Below are positions 20,692 through 29,630 of a stretch of DNA of 64,000 nt, piece by piece. Source of the DNA: Comamonas sp. BIGb0124 (GTDB taxonomy: Bacteria; Pseudomonadota; Gammaproteobacteria; Burkholderiales; Burkholderiaceae_C). Numbering within the stretch: the first letter of the stretch is position 1; each line of letters opens with the position of its first letter. The notes beneath the pieces were generated by a model that had not been told where the DNA came from, made no database searches, and saw only the letters and a program-made list of their open reading frames with translations. A program made the translations under genes and the position numbers. The stretch spans positions 344,840 to 408,839 of the forward strand of contig NZ_RJVF01000012.1 in the NCBI RefSeq assembly GCF_003752175.1, read 5' to 3'.

Positions 20692-21561
20692 ATGCTGGAT
20701 CTCATCCTGTCCCAGGCCGTCAACGGCCTGGTGCTTGGTTTCCTGTATGTGCTGATTGCCACCGGCCTGTCGATCATCTTCGGCATGCTGGGCGTGGTGA
20801 ACTTCGCGCACGGGGCCTTTTTTGCGCTCGGCGCCTATTTCGCGCTCACGCTGCAAGCCGAATTCGGCTGGTACGCCGTGGTCTTCGCGCCCGTGCTGGT
20901 CGGCCTGGTCGGCATGCTGGTGGAATGGCTGCTCATCCGCAGGCTCTACGGCAAGGAGCCCCTGCTCGGGCTGATCCTGACGTTTGCCCTGTCGCTGCTG
21001 ATGATCTCGCTGATGCGGCTGGTGTGGGGTGCGGGCGGCCTGCCCTTCAGCCCGCCCCCGATCTTCAGCGGCTTCATCGAGTACGGCCCGATCCTGCTGA
21101 CGAAGTACCGCCTGGCCGTGCTGGTGGCCACGGTGATCCTGCTGATCGCGCTGTGGGCGTTCTTCAAGTTCACACCGTTCGGCCGCATCCTGCGCGCCGG
21201 CAGCCGCGACCCCGAGATGGTCGGCCTGCTCGGCATCAACCTGCCGCGTGTGCTCACCGGCGCCTTCGGCCTGGGCTGTTTTCTGGCCGGTGCCGCGGGC
21301 ATGCTTGCCGCGCCGCTGCAGACCGTCACGCCCACCATGGCCACCGCAGCCATCATGCCGGCCTTCGTGATCGTGACCATCGGCGGCCTGGGTTCCTACC
21401 CCGGGGCCGTGGTCGCGGGCCTGCTGGTCGGACTGGTCACCGCGCTCACGGTGCAGTTCTTTCCGGAAGCCTCGGCCGCAGCCATGTATGTGCTGATGGT
21501 CCTCATCCTGCTGGTGCGTCCGCGCGGTCTGTTCGGCGAACGCTGGGAGCGTTTTGAATGA
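20692..21561 (+). CDS. livH: Branched-chain-type ABC transporter permease LivH
   Basis: 289 residues with about eight hydrophobic segments. It opens MLDLILSQAVNGLVLGFLYV and contains FGMLGVVNFAHGAFFALGAY and LGINLPRVLTGAFGLG, both hallmarks of LivH. The ATG at 20692 has a GGAG site just upstream; a TTG five codons earlier is less likely. The stop overlaps the next start as ATGA. Confidence 0.92.
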   Translation: MLDLILSQAVNGLVLGFLYVLIATGLSIIFGMLGVVNFAHGAFFALGAYFALTLQAEFGWYAVVFAPVLVGLVGMLVEWLLIRRLYGKEPLLGLILTFALSLLMISLMRLVWGAGGLPFSPPPIFSGFIEYGPILLTKYRLAVLVATVILLIALWAFFKFTPFGRILRAGSRDPEMVGLLGINLPRVLTGAFGLGCFLAGAAGMLAAPLQTVTPTMATAAIMPAFVIVTIGGLGSYPGAVVAGLLVGLVTALTVQFFPEASAAAMYVLMVLILLVRPRGLFGERWERFE

Positions 21562-24122
21562 AATCGACAAATATCCTTCGCCATCCGGTGGTCGTGATGG
21601 CCCTGGTGCTGGCCGGCCTGTCCGTGCTGATGATCGTGATGGGCACGCCGCTGTCGCGCGCCACGCAGATCGCCATCTACGCGCTCTACGGCATGGGCGT
21701 GAATCTGCTGGTCGCCTACAGCGGCCTGGTGCCGTTCGGGGCTTCGGTGTTCTTCGGCACATCCACCTATGTGGTCGCCATCGTGCTGCTGCGCGTCGGC
21801 GGCAACGAGCTGTCGGCGCTGGCGCTGGCGGTGGTGTTCTCGCTCATCCTCGCTGCGGCACTGGGGGCCTTCATCCTGCGCCGGCGCGGGCTGTACTTCT
21901 CGCTGCTGACATTGGCCTGCTCGCAGATCGCATTCGAGATCGCCTTCAAGTGGACCGAGTTCACCGGCGGAGAAAACGGCCTGCAGAACGTGCCGCGCCC
22001 GATGTTCGATTCGTTCGCCGCCTTCCACGTCTTTGCGGTGCTGACGATTCTTGCCGTGGTCTGGTTCATGTGGCGGCTGGTGCACTCGCCCTTCGGCCGT
22101 GCCCTGCAGGCCGCGCGCGACAACGAGCAACGTGCGGCCAGCCTGGGCTACAACACCTATGGCCTGAAACTCGGTGCCTTCGTCATCGCCGGCGGCATCA
22201 TCGGATATGCCGGCGGCCTGCTGTGCCTGCTGCTGCAAGGGGCCTACGCCAACAACCTGAGCTGGGAACACGCGGGCGACAGCCTGCTGATGACCGTGCT
22301 GGGCGGCGTGCACCATGTGCTCGGCCCGTTGTGGGGTGCCATCGCCTTCATCGTGCTCGAGGACAAGCTCAGCGGCCTGACCGAGCACTGGTGGCTCATC
22401 TTCGCGCCCATCATCATCCTGTTCGCCCTGTTCTCGCACGAAGGCATCCAGGGCCTGGTGCAGCGCCTGTTCGGCCGCCAGCGCTGGACGCTGGTGCGCG
22501 AGGGCATCCCCGCGCGGCCGGCCGTCATCAAGCCCTATGCCGGCGCGCGCATGCAGGCCGATGCCAGCAAGCCGGTGCTGAGCGTGCGCGGCCTGAGCAA
22601 ACGCTTCGGCTCGCTGGTCACCGCCAACAAGATCGATCTCGACATCTACCCGTACCAGCTCCACAGCTTTCTCGGCCCCAACGGCGCCGGCAAGACGACG
22701 TTCTTCAACATGCTCACCGGCATCCTTCCTCCCAGCGAAGGCAGCATCGTGTTCGAAGGCCGCGACATCACCCGCCTGCCGGTGCACAAGCGCATCAAGC
22801 TGGGCATGAGCCGCTCGTTCCAGATCCTCAGCATCTTCAAGAACCTGACGGTGTTCGAGAACGTGCGGGTGGCCGTCCAGGCCGCTCAGCCCGGCCTGCC
22901 CAGCCTGTGGCGCGATGCGCACGACATGGCGCAGGTCAACGACCGCACCTGGTCGCTGCTCGATGCGGTGGGCCTGGCCGACCGCGCCGCCGAAGGCTGT
23001 ACCGACCTGTCGCACGGCGAACAGCGGCTGTTGGAGATTGCCGTCTCGCTGGCCATGGAGGCCCGGCTTCTGCTGCTCGACGAACCGCTGGCCGGACTGG
23101 CCGAAGCCGACCGCGAGATCGTCGCCAAGCTCATCCGCACGCTGGCCCGCCAGCATGCCGTGATCCTCATCGAACACGACATGGACCGGGTGCTGGCCAT
23201 CTCCGATCGGGTCACGGTGCTGCACCGCGGACAACTGATCGCCGACGGCAAGCCTGCGGAAGTGGCGGTGCATCCGCTGGTGATCGAAGCCTACCTGGGC
23301 ACCAAGGGCGCGCAGGCCTCGCCGGCCCCGGATGCAGCGGCAGCGGGCAGCGGAACGGCCGGCACGGTTCATCCGCAAGTCAGCCCGGCCCAGCCCGTCC
23401 TCCAGCCCACGGCACGCACCGGCAAGACGCTGCTGAAGATCGAAGGCCTGAAGGCCGGCTACAACGGCAGCACCATCATCGACGGCCTGAACCTGAGCCT
23501 CAACGAGGGCGAGGTGCTGGCGGTGCTGGGCCGCAACGGCGTGGGCAAGACCAGCACCCTGCGCGCCATCATGGGTGCCATGCCCGTCAGCGCCGGCCGC
23601 ATCAGCTTCGACGGGCAGGAGATCACCAACCGCAAGTCGCACGCGATCAACCGCGCCGGCATCTCGATCGTGCCGGAAGGCCGGCGGCTGTTCCCCAACC
23701 TCACCGTCTATGAAAACCTGGTGCTCGCCGCCCGCCCCGGCGGCATCAGCGTGGACAAGGCCTACGAGCTGTTCCCGCGCCTGCACAACCGCCGCAACAT
23801 CAAGGCCGAAAGCCTGTCGGGCGGCGAACGCCAGATGGTGGCCATCGCGCGTGCGCTGATGGCTCCGGCCCGGCTGATCCTGCTCGACGAACCCTTCGAA
23901 GGCCTGGCACCCGCCGTGGTCCAGGAGGTGATGGAAGCCGTCAAGCGCCTGCGCGGCCAGGTCAGCATGATCATCGTGGAGCACCATGCCGAATCGGTTC
24001 TCGGCATCGCCGACCGTGCCTGCGTGCTGGTCAACGGCAAGCTGGCGTACGAAGGTGCGGCCACCGACCTCGCCGCCGACACCGCCACGCAGGCCCGCCT
24101 GCTGGGTATCGTGCACGAGTGA
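21558..24122 (+). CDS. Fused ABC transporter protein: LivM permease - LivG ATPase - LivF ATPase
   Basis: 854 residues, one uninterrupted frame. Residues ~1-310 are a LivM permease (LYGMGVNLLVAYSGLVPFG). Residues ~340-580 are a LivG ATPase: Walker A GPNGAGKTTFFN near 372, signature DLSHGEQRLLEIA near 482, Walker B LLLLDEPLAGL near 506. After an Ala/Pro-rich linker, residues ~622-854 are a LivF ATPase: Walker A GRNGVGKTST near 657, signature SLSGGERQMVAIARAL, Walker B LILLDEPFEGL. LivM-LivG fusions are known; joining all three is less usual. It starts within the livH stop. Confidence 0.94.
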   Translation: MKSTNILRHPVVVMALVLAGLSVLMIVMGTPLSRATQIAIYALYGMGVNLLVAYSGLVPFGASVFFGTSTYVVAIVLLRVGGNELSALALAVVFSLILAAALGAFILRRRGLYFSLLTLACSQIAFEIAFKWTEFTGGENGLQNVPRPMFDSFAAFHVFAVLTILAVVWFMWRLVHSPFGRALQAARDNEQRAASLGYNTYGLKLGAFVIAGGIIGYAGGLLCLLLQGAYANNLSWEHAGDSLLMTVLGGVHHVLGPLWGAIAFIVLEDKLSGLTEHWWLIFAPIIILFALFSHEGIQGLVQRLFGRQRWTLVREGIPARPAVIKPYAGARMQADASKPVLSVRGLSKRFGSLVTANKIDLDIYPYQLHSFLGPNGAGKTTFFNMLTGILPPSEGSIVFEGRDITRLPVHKRIKLGMSRSFQILSIFKNLTVFENVRVAVQAAQPGLPSLWRDAHDMAQVNDRTWSLLDAVGLADRAAEGCTDLSHGEQRLLEIAVSLAMEARLLLLDEPLAGLAEADREIVAKLIRTLARQHAVILIEHDMDRVLAISDRVTVLHRGQLIADGKPAEVAVHPLVIEAYLGTKGAQASPAPDAAAAGSGTAGTVHPQVSPAQPVLQPTARTGKTLLKIEGLKAGYNGSTIIDGLNLSLNEGEVLAVLGRNGVGKTSTLRAIMGAMPVSAGRISFDGQEITNRKSHAINRAGISIVPEGRRLFPNLTVYENLVLAARPGGISVDKAYELFPRLHNRRNIKAESLSGGERQMVAIARALMAPARLILLDEPFEGLAPAVVQEVMEAVKRLRGQVSMIIVEHHAESVLGIADRACVLVNGKLAYEGAATDLAADTATQARLLGIVHE

Positions 24123-24185
24123 AGCCGGCCATCCCGGCCCATGGATCGACAAGACAGACAAAACAGAAGACAGGAGCAAAAAGAC

Positions 24186-24998
24186 ATGCCTGACATTCAG
24201 GACTATCTGGACGGCGCCACACGGGTCCACATCATCGTGGGGGACCCGATTGCGCAGGTGAAATCGCCTTCGGGCGTGACGCAGGCGTTTCACGACCGCG
24301 GGCACAACGCCATCGTCATGCCCGCGCATGTCGCACCGGCCGACCTCGCCGCCTGCGTGCAGGGCCTGACCCGGGTGCAGAACGTGGACGGCATCATCGT
24401 CACCGTGCCGCACAAGTTCGCCACCTACGGCCTGTGCACGACGGCCTCCGAACGCGCACATTTTCTGCAAGCCACCAACACGATGCGCCGCAACGCCGAC
24501 GGCACCTGGCATGGCGACATGTTCGACGGGCTCGGTTATGTCACGGCGATGCGGCGCAAGGGTTGCGATCCGCGCGGTCGGCGTGTGCTGCTGGTCGGCG
24601 CCGGCGGCGCGGGCTCGGCGATCGCACACGCCCTGGTCGAGGCCGGCGCCAGCGCGCTGGCCATCCACGACGAGGACACCACGCGCCGCGACAGCCTGAT
24701 CGCGCGGCTGGCCTCGCTCGATTCGACCCGCGTCGAGGCCGGCTCGCCCGATCCCACGGGCTTCGACATCGTGCTCAACGCCACGCCCGTGGGCATGCGC
24801 GAAAACGATCCCATCCCCGTGCAGGTGGCGCACCTGGCCTCGCATGCCTTTGTCGGCGACGTGATCACGGCACCGGCGATCACGCCGCTGATCGCGGCCG
24901 CCCGCGCCGGCGGGCACCCGACGATGACCGGCGGCGACATGTTCGCCTGCGTACGCGATCTGATGGTCGCTTTCCTGCTGCGCGAGGAACCGGCATGA
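24186..24998 (+). CDS. Shikimate dehydrogenase-like oxidoreductase (AroE/YdiB family)
   Basis: 270 residues. N-terminal substrate domain: GDPIAQVKSPSGVTQAFHDRG, the catalytic-Lys motif VTVPHK, ATNTM, then GDMFDGLG containing the usual catalytic Asp. The Rossmann motif is LLVGAGGAGSAIAHAL. The opening differs from housekeeping AroE (SPxxHN-type) and is closer to catabolic quinate/shikimate dehydrogenase paralogues. Lying in a catabolic operon behind an ABC importer, it probably oxidises a hydroaromatic acid rather than serving aromatic biosynthesis. The stop overlaps the next start. Confidence 0.85.
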   Translation: MPDIQDYLDGATRVHIIVGDPIAQVKSPSGVTQAFHDRGHNAIVMPAHVAPADLAACVQGLTRVQNVDGIIVTVPHKFATYGLCTTASERAHFLQATNTMRRNADGTWHGDMFDGLGYVTAMRRKGCDPRGRRVLLVGAGGAGSAIAHALVEAGASALAIHDEDTTRRDSLIARLASLDSTRVEAGSPDPTGFDIVLNATPVGMRENDPIPVQVAHLASHAFVGDVITAPAITPLIAAARAGGHPTMTGGDMFACVRDLMVAFLLREEPA

Positions 24999-25753
24999 GC
25001 CCCGTGCCGGCCCGTTCCGCCCCCGTGGCCGTGATCGCCGGAGCCTGCGGCGGCATCGGCCGTGCGGTGGCGCAGCGCCTGGCAGCCGACGGCATGCGCC
25101 TGGCCTTGTGGGACATCAACGCCAGGGCACTCGACGCGCTGGCCGCCGAGCTGCGCGACTCGGGCGCCGAGGCCCACGCCTGCGCCGCCGACCTCACCGA
25201 CGAAACCGGTGTCGAGCAGGCGCTGAAGCAGACCGTGCAGGCCCTGGGCAGCGTCGACGTGCTGGTGCATGGCGCAGGCATCACCGGGCCTTGTCTGCCG
25301 GTGGCGGGCTACCCGCTCGAAGCCTGGCGGCGCACGCTGGACATCAACCTCACGAGCGCCTTTCTGTGCGCCCGGGCGGTGGTGCCGCTGGTGCGCCAAT
25401 CGGCTGCCGGACGCATCGTGTTTCTGTCCTCCATCGCCGGCAAGGAAGGCAATGCCGACATGGCCGCGTACTCGGCCGCGAAGGCCGGCGTGATCGCCCT
25501 GACCAAGTCGCTGGGCAAGGAACTGGCCCTCACGCCCGCCCGCGTCAACTGCATCACCCCGGCCGTGATCGAAACCGCGCTGGTCCAGCAGATGACTCCC
25601 GAGGCACTGGCGGCCAGCCTGTCGCGCATCCCGGTGCGGCGCATGGGCCAGCCGGCCGAGGTCGCGGCCATGGTGGCCTGGCTGGCATCCGAGGCCTGTT
25701 CGTTCTCGACCGGCGCGGTGTTCGACCTCTCGGGCGGACGCGCGACCTATTGA
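24995..25753 (+). CDS. SDR family oxidoreductase
   Basis: 252 residues. Classical SDR layout: IAGACGGIGRAVAQRLA, LVHGAGITG (NAG position is HGAG, a modest variation), FLSSIAGKEG with the catalytic Ser, YSAAKAGVIALTKSLGKELA with the Tyr-Lys pair, and a FDLSGGRATY end. Start ATG 24995 overlaps the AroE-like stop. It shares a family but little close sequence with the SDR at 12936-13790, so the two likely act on different steps. Confidence 0.88.
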   Translation: MSPVPARSAPVAVIAGACGGIGRAVAQRLAADGMRLALWDINARALDALAAELRDSGAEAHACAADLTDETGVEQALKQTVQALGSVDVLVHGAGITGPCLPVAGYPLEAWRRTLDINLTSAFLCARAVVPLVRQSAAGRIVFLSSIAGKEGNADMAAYSAAKAGVIALTKSLGKELALTPARVNCITPAVIETALVQQMTPEALAASLSRIPVRRMGQPAEVAAMVAWLASEACSFSTGAVFDLSGGRATY

Positions 25754-25809
25754 TGGCGAGCCCTGTTCCATTCCACTATTCCACCTTCAACGACGAGAGA
25801 ACCACGGAC

Positions 25810-26808
25810 ATGAAGATTCTGGTGACAGGCGGACGGGGCTTCCTCGGCGCCTGGGTCCTCAAGGCCCTGCTCGAAGCAGGCCACGGCGCGCGTGTACTCG
25901 ACCGGGCGGGCGACCGCAGCCTGGTGCACGGCATCGTCGGCGCACGTGCCGCAGCGATCGAATGGCACGATGGCGATGTCTCGAACGGCGGCGACGTGGC
26001 CGCTGCGGCATCGGGCTGCGACGGCGCCATCCACCTCGCGGGCCTGCTCACGCCCACCTGCCGCGACGACGCCCTGCGCGCGGTCGACGTCAACATCAAG
26101 GGCACGATCCATGTGTTCGAGGCCGCACGGCGCGAATGCTGGGCCGGTGTGGCCTATGCCAGCAGCGCCGGCGTCTACGGGCCGGACGACGCCTTGCACC
26201 CGGCGCCCGCCACCGTGTACGGCGCCACCAAGCTGGCCTGCGAAGGCATCGCCCGCGCCTACTGGTGCGACCCGGCCGCACAGGCCGACGGTCGGCCCGG
26301 TCACCGCGTGGCCAGCGTGGGCCTGCGGCCCTTCGTGATCTACGGCGCCGGCCGCGAGACCGGATCGAGCGCCGGCCCGTCGCTGGCCTGCCGCGCGATC
26401 GCCTTGCGCCAGCCCTACGTGATTCCTTTCACCGGCGCCACCGGACTGGTCTACGTCGAAGACGTGGCCCAGGTCTTCGTGGCCGCGGCGACCGCCGGGC
26501 CGCAAGCCGCCCTGGTGCTGAACATGGTGGGCGATGTCTACACCACCGACCAGATGCTGACCCGTCTTCGCGCGCTCGGCCCCGGCGTCGAGCTTTCGGC
26601 CCAGGGCGCCCCCCTGCCCATCGCCGCCGAGCTGCCGGCCGACGATCTGCGGCAGCTCGTCCCCCATTACCAGCCCACACCGTTGCGCGAGGGCCTGCTG
26701 CGCACGCTCGAGGTCTACCAGCGGCAGGCCGCGCAAGACACCGGCTCATCCCCCTCCGTCGCGGGCATCTCTGCCCACACACCCTTCACCCAGACACTTC
26801 ACTCATGA
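25810..26808 (+). CDS. NAD-dependent epimerase/dehydratase family protein
   Basis: 332 residues, extended SDR. MKILVTGGRGFLGAWVLKAL is the NAD-binding start, ASSAGVYG and VYGATKLACEG give the catalytic Ser and YxxxK, and FVIYGAGRETG and VYVEDVAQVF are later family motifs. The ATG at 25810 is chosen because the fold begins there and a purine-rich site precedes it; an earlier in-frame ATG at 25753 would add 19 unconserved residues. The stop overlaps the next gene's start. The substrate is unknown. Confidence 0.86.
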   Translation: MKILVTGGRGFLGAWVLKALLEAGHGARVLDRAGDRSLVHGIVGARAAAIEWHDGDVSNGGDVAAAASGCDGAIHLAGLLTPTCRDDALRAVDVNIKGTIHVFEAARRECWAGVAYASSAGVYGPDDALHPAPATVYGATKLACEGIARAYWCDPAAQADGRPGHRVASVGLRPFVIYGAGRETGSSAGPSLACRAIALRQPYVIPFTGATGLVYVEDVAQVFVAAATAGPQAALVLNMVGDVYTTDQMLTRLRALGPGVELSAQGAPLPIAAELPADDLRQLVPHYQPTPLREGLLRTLEVYQRQAAQDTGSSPSVAGISAHTPFTQTLHS

Positions 26809-28550
26809 AAACAGAACTCAAATCCCTGCCCGACCCCAGCGAATTCGACGTCGTGGTCGTCGGCGCGGGCGGTGCGGGCATGTCGGCCGCCCTGTTCGCC
26901 GCCATCGACGGCGCCAAGGTCCTGCTGGTCGAATCCACCGAATACGTCGGCGGCACCACCGCCTACTCGGGTGCGACCACGTGGGTGGTCGGCACCCGCC
27001 ATGCCCCCAAAGTCAATCCGCAGGACACGCTGGACCAGGCCGAACGTTTCCTCGATCTGGCCGTGGGCGATCGCACCGACCGGTCGGTGCGCCGCGCCTT
27101 CCTCGACAACGGCGCCGATGCCGTCGCCAAGATCGAAGACCACTCGCATGTGAAATACCGTCCCCGCGACTTCCACCCCGACTACCTCTCGGAACTCGAA
27201 GGCTCGACCACCTGCGGACGCGCACTGGAACCCCTGCCCTTCGACGGCCGGCTGCTGGGCAAGGACTTCGACCTGGTCCGTCCGCCCATCCCCGAATTCA
27301 CCGTGCTGGGCGGCATGATGGTCGACCGCGACGACATCATTCAGCTCCTGGCCTTCAACCGCAAATGGTGGGGCTCGTGGTCCACCTTCAAGTACGTCAC
27401 GCGCACGATGCTGCGCCACGTCAGCGATCGCCTGAGCGGCCCGCGCGGCACCCGGCTGGTGATGGGCAATGCCCTCATCGGACGGCTGCTGCTGTCGCTG
27501 CGCGAACGCGGCGTGACGTTGCTGACCGAAGCCCGCGTCACCCACCTGCTGCGCAGCCGCGCCGGCTCGGGCGCGGTCGATACGCTGGTCATCAGCCAGC
27601 ACGACGCCACCCGCACCATCCACGCCAAGGGCGGCGTGATCCTGGCCAGCGGCGGCTTCAATCGCCACCCGCAGCGGCGTGCCCAACTGGCACCCGGTTC
27701 TGCAGTGGCCTGGTGCGCCGGCGCGCCCGGCCACACCGGCGCCATGCACGACCTCGCCGAAACCGTCGGCGCCGTCTACGGACGCGGCGGCCGCAGCAAC
27801 TGCTTCTGGGCGCCCGTCTCGCTGCGCAAACGCACGGATGGCAGTACGGCCGTGTTCCCTCATTTCGTATTCGATCGCGCCAAGCCGGGCACCGTCATCG
27901 TCAACCAGAAGGGCCAGCGCTACTACAACGAATCCACTTCGTACCACCTGACCGGCATCACCATGCAGGAGGCCAACGCCCAGGCACCCAGCGTGCCCTC
28001 GTTCCTGGTGACCGATGCCAACGGCATGCGCAAATACGGCCTGGGCATGGTGCGCCCCAACGGCATGGGCCTGCGCGCAGGCATTGCCGACGGCTACATC
28101 GTGCAGGGCCAGACCCTCGAAGAACTGGCGGGCAAGCTGGGCATCGACGCCACCCACCTCAAGCAGGCCGCCGCCGACATCGGCCGCTTTGCCCAGACCG
28201 GCGTCGACGAACAGTTCCAGCGCGGCACCACCACCTACCAGCGCGCCAACGGCGATGCCACCTGGACCGGTCCCAACCCCAGCCTGGGCCCGATCGAAAC
28301 CGCCCCCTTCTACGCCTTGCGCCTGTACCCCGGCGACATCGGCGCCGCCACCGGCTTCGAGACCGACGACCAGGCACGCACGCTCGATGCGTCGGGCCAG
28401 CCCGTCGAAGGCCTCTATGCCGTCGGCAACGACCAGCACTCGATCATGGGCGGCACCTACCCCGGACCCGGCATCACACTGGGCCCCGGGTTGGTGTTTG
28501 CCTACCTGGCGGCCCGCAGCGCCGTGCAGCGGGCGCGTGTGAGATCGTAG
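26805..28550 (+). CDS. FAD-dependent oxidoreductase, 3-ketosteroid dehydrogenase / fumarate reductase flavoprotein family (second copy)
   Basis: 581 residues. FAD motif VVVVGAGGAGMSAALFAAIDG, then ESTEYVGGTTAYSGA, and near the end GNDQHSIMGGTYPGPGITLG. Tyr552 and Gly556 match the catalytic pair of delta1-ketosteroid dehydrogenases. Length and motif order parallel the flavoprotein at 15381-17138, but motif residues differ at many positions, so this is an old duplication rather than a recent copy. It ends the rightward operon. Alternatives are fumarate-reductase-like or tricarballylate-dehydrogenase-like activity. Confidence 0.86.
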   Translation: MKTELKSLPDPSEFDVVVVGAGGAGMSAALFAAIDGAKVLLVESTEYVGGTTAYSGATTWVVGTRHAPKVNPQDTLDQAERFLDLAVGDRTDRSVRRAFLDNGADAVAKIEDHSHVKYRPRDFHPDYLSELEGSTTCGRALEPLPFDGRLLGKDFDLVRPPIPEFTVLGGMMVDRDDIIQLLAFNRKWWGSWSTFKYVTRTMLRHVSDRLSGPRGTRLVMGNALIGRLLLSLRERGVTLLTEARVTHLLRSRAGSGAVDTLVISQHDATRTIHAKGGVILASGGFNRHPQRRAQLAPGSAVAWCAGAPGHTGAMHDLAETVGAVYGRGGRSNCFWAPVSLRKRTDGSTAVFPHFVFDRAKPGTVIVNQKGQRYYNESTSYHLTGITMQEANAQAPSVPSFLVTDANGMRKYGLGMVRPNGMGLRAGIADGYIVQGQTLEELAGKLGIDATHLKQAAADIGRFAQTGVDEQFQRGTTTYQRANGDATWTGPNPSLGPIETAPFYALRLYPGDIGAATGFETDDQARTLDASGQPVEGLYAVGNDQHSIMGGTYPGPGITLGPGLVFAYLAARSAVQRARVRS

Positions 28551-28619
28551 AAACAGGCAGGGCCCGGCGCAGCACGGCGTGGTACCCGGCATCCTCGGCC
28601 GCAAACGCGTGCGGCTGGC

Positions 28620-29630
28620 TCAAACGCTTGACGTCATCCCGCCCCGCTCGGGCCCTCCCCCCAACACCGCCATCAACCTCCCCTCCACCCCCCTCGCAAA
28701 CTCCTCCACCACTTCCCGACTCAGAAACCCATAGTGCGGCGTCAAGATGACGTTCTCGATCGCCAGCAGCGGCGACGCCGCATCCAGGGGTTCATGCGCG
28801 AACACATCCAGCGCAGCCAGGCCCGGTCGTCCGGCCTGCAGCGCGTGGACCAGGGCCTGGCTGTCGACCAGCTCGGCACGGGAGGTGTTGACGAGCACGC
28901 TGTCGGGCCGCATGGCCCCCAGCCTTTCCGCATTCAGCAGATGGTGGGTGGATGCCGAAGGCACCAGGTGCAGGCTGACGACCTGGGCGGTGCCCAGCAG
29001 TTCCTCGAGCGACACGGCGGTGACGCCGCTGGCCGCGGCACGCGCGGCCGTCATGTTGGGACTCCAGGTCACGACCTCCATGCCCAGTGCCTGCCCCACG
29101 GCCGCGACCCGCTGGCCGATCTGCCCCAGCCCGATCAACCCGAGCCGTTTGCCCTCCAGAACGGGTGGCAAAAAGCTGGCGCCATGCGGTGCCCGCCAAA
29201 CGGGCCTGCTCGGCGTCAGCTGGATGGACGGCAAGCGCCGCACTGCCGCCAGGATGAGTGTCCACGTCATCTCGCAGGTGCTGGCCTTCGACGGCCCCCA
29301 TTCCGTATGGCTCACGCTCATGCCCAGGCTCTGCGCCGCCTCGATGTCCAGCGTCCTGTTGCGGGTGCCGGTGTAGACGATGTGGCGCAGGTCGGGCAGT
29401 GTTTCGAGCAACGCGCGGGGCATGGGCGTCCGGTCCCTGAACAGCACCACACACTGCGCCCCCTGCAGCGCCTCGACGAGTTCGCCGCCCACCAGCCGGC
29501 GGCTGTGGATCGTGACCTCGGCCCGGGTCCGGATCTCATCCCAGCGCACCCGTTCGCGCAGGGCATGTTCCCAGTCGTCGAGCACGACGACGGTGTTTCT
29601 TGCGGGTTGGCTCATTGCGGACGTCTTCAT
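28620..29630 (-). CDS. D-2-hydroxyacid dehydrogenase (NAD-dependent)
   Basis: 336 residues. The nucleotide motif GLIGLGQIGQRVAAVGQALG is followed by the catalytic trio: Arg in NTSRAELVD, Glu in LDVFAHEPLD and His in LTPHYGFLS. Members reduce 2-keto acids or oxidise D-2-hydroxy acids such as glycerate or phosphoglycerate. The start at 29630 overlaps the MmgE/PrpD stop; a second ATG at 29615 (MSQPARN) is also possible. It is the last gene of the leftward GntR-Bug-MmgE cluster. Confidence 0.88.
   Translation of the reverse strand: MKTSAMSQPARNTVVVLDDWEHALRERVRWDEIRTRAEVTIHSRRLVGGELVEALQGAQCVVLFRDRTPMPRALLETLPDLRHIVYTGTRNRTLDIEAAQSLGMSVSHTEWGPSKASTCEMTWTLILAAVRRLPSIQLTPSRPVWRAPHGASFLPPVLEGKRLGLIGLGQIGQRVAAVGQALGMEVVTWSPNMTAARAAASGVTAVSLEELLGTAQVVSLHLVPSASTHHLLNAERLGAMRPDSVLVNTSRAELVDSQALVHALQAGRPGLAALDVFAHEPLDAASPLLAIENVILTPHYGFLSREVVEEFARGVEGRLMAVLGGGPERGGMTSSV

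Noticed and set aside
21396..24917. A minus-strand open frame of more than 1100 codons opposite the livMGF fusion and the AroE-like gene
   Set aside because: It spans two independent plus-strand genes with clear motifs, so it is a GC-driven shadow.
25753..25809. Alternative start of the epimerase gene at 25753
   Set aside because: It would add 19 residues outside the Rossmann fold, which begins at the Met encoded at 25810 behind a purine-rich site.
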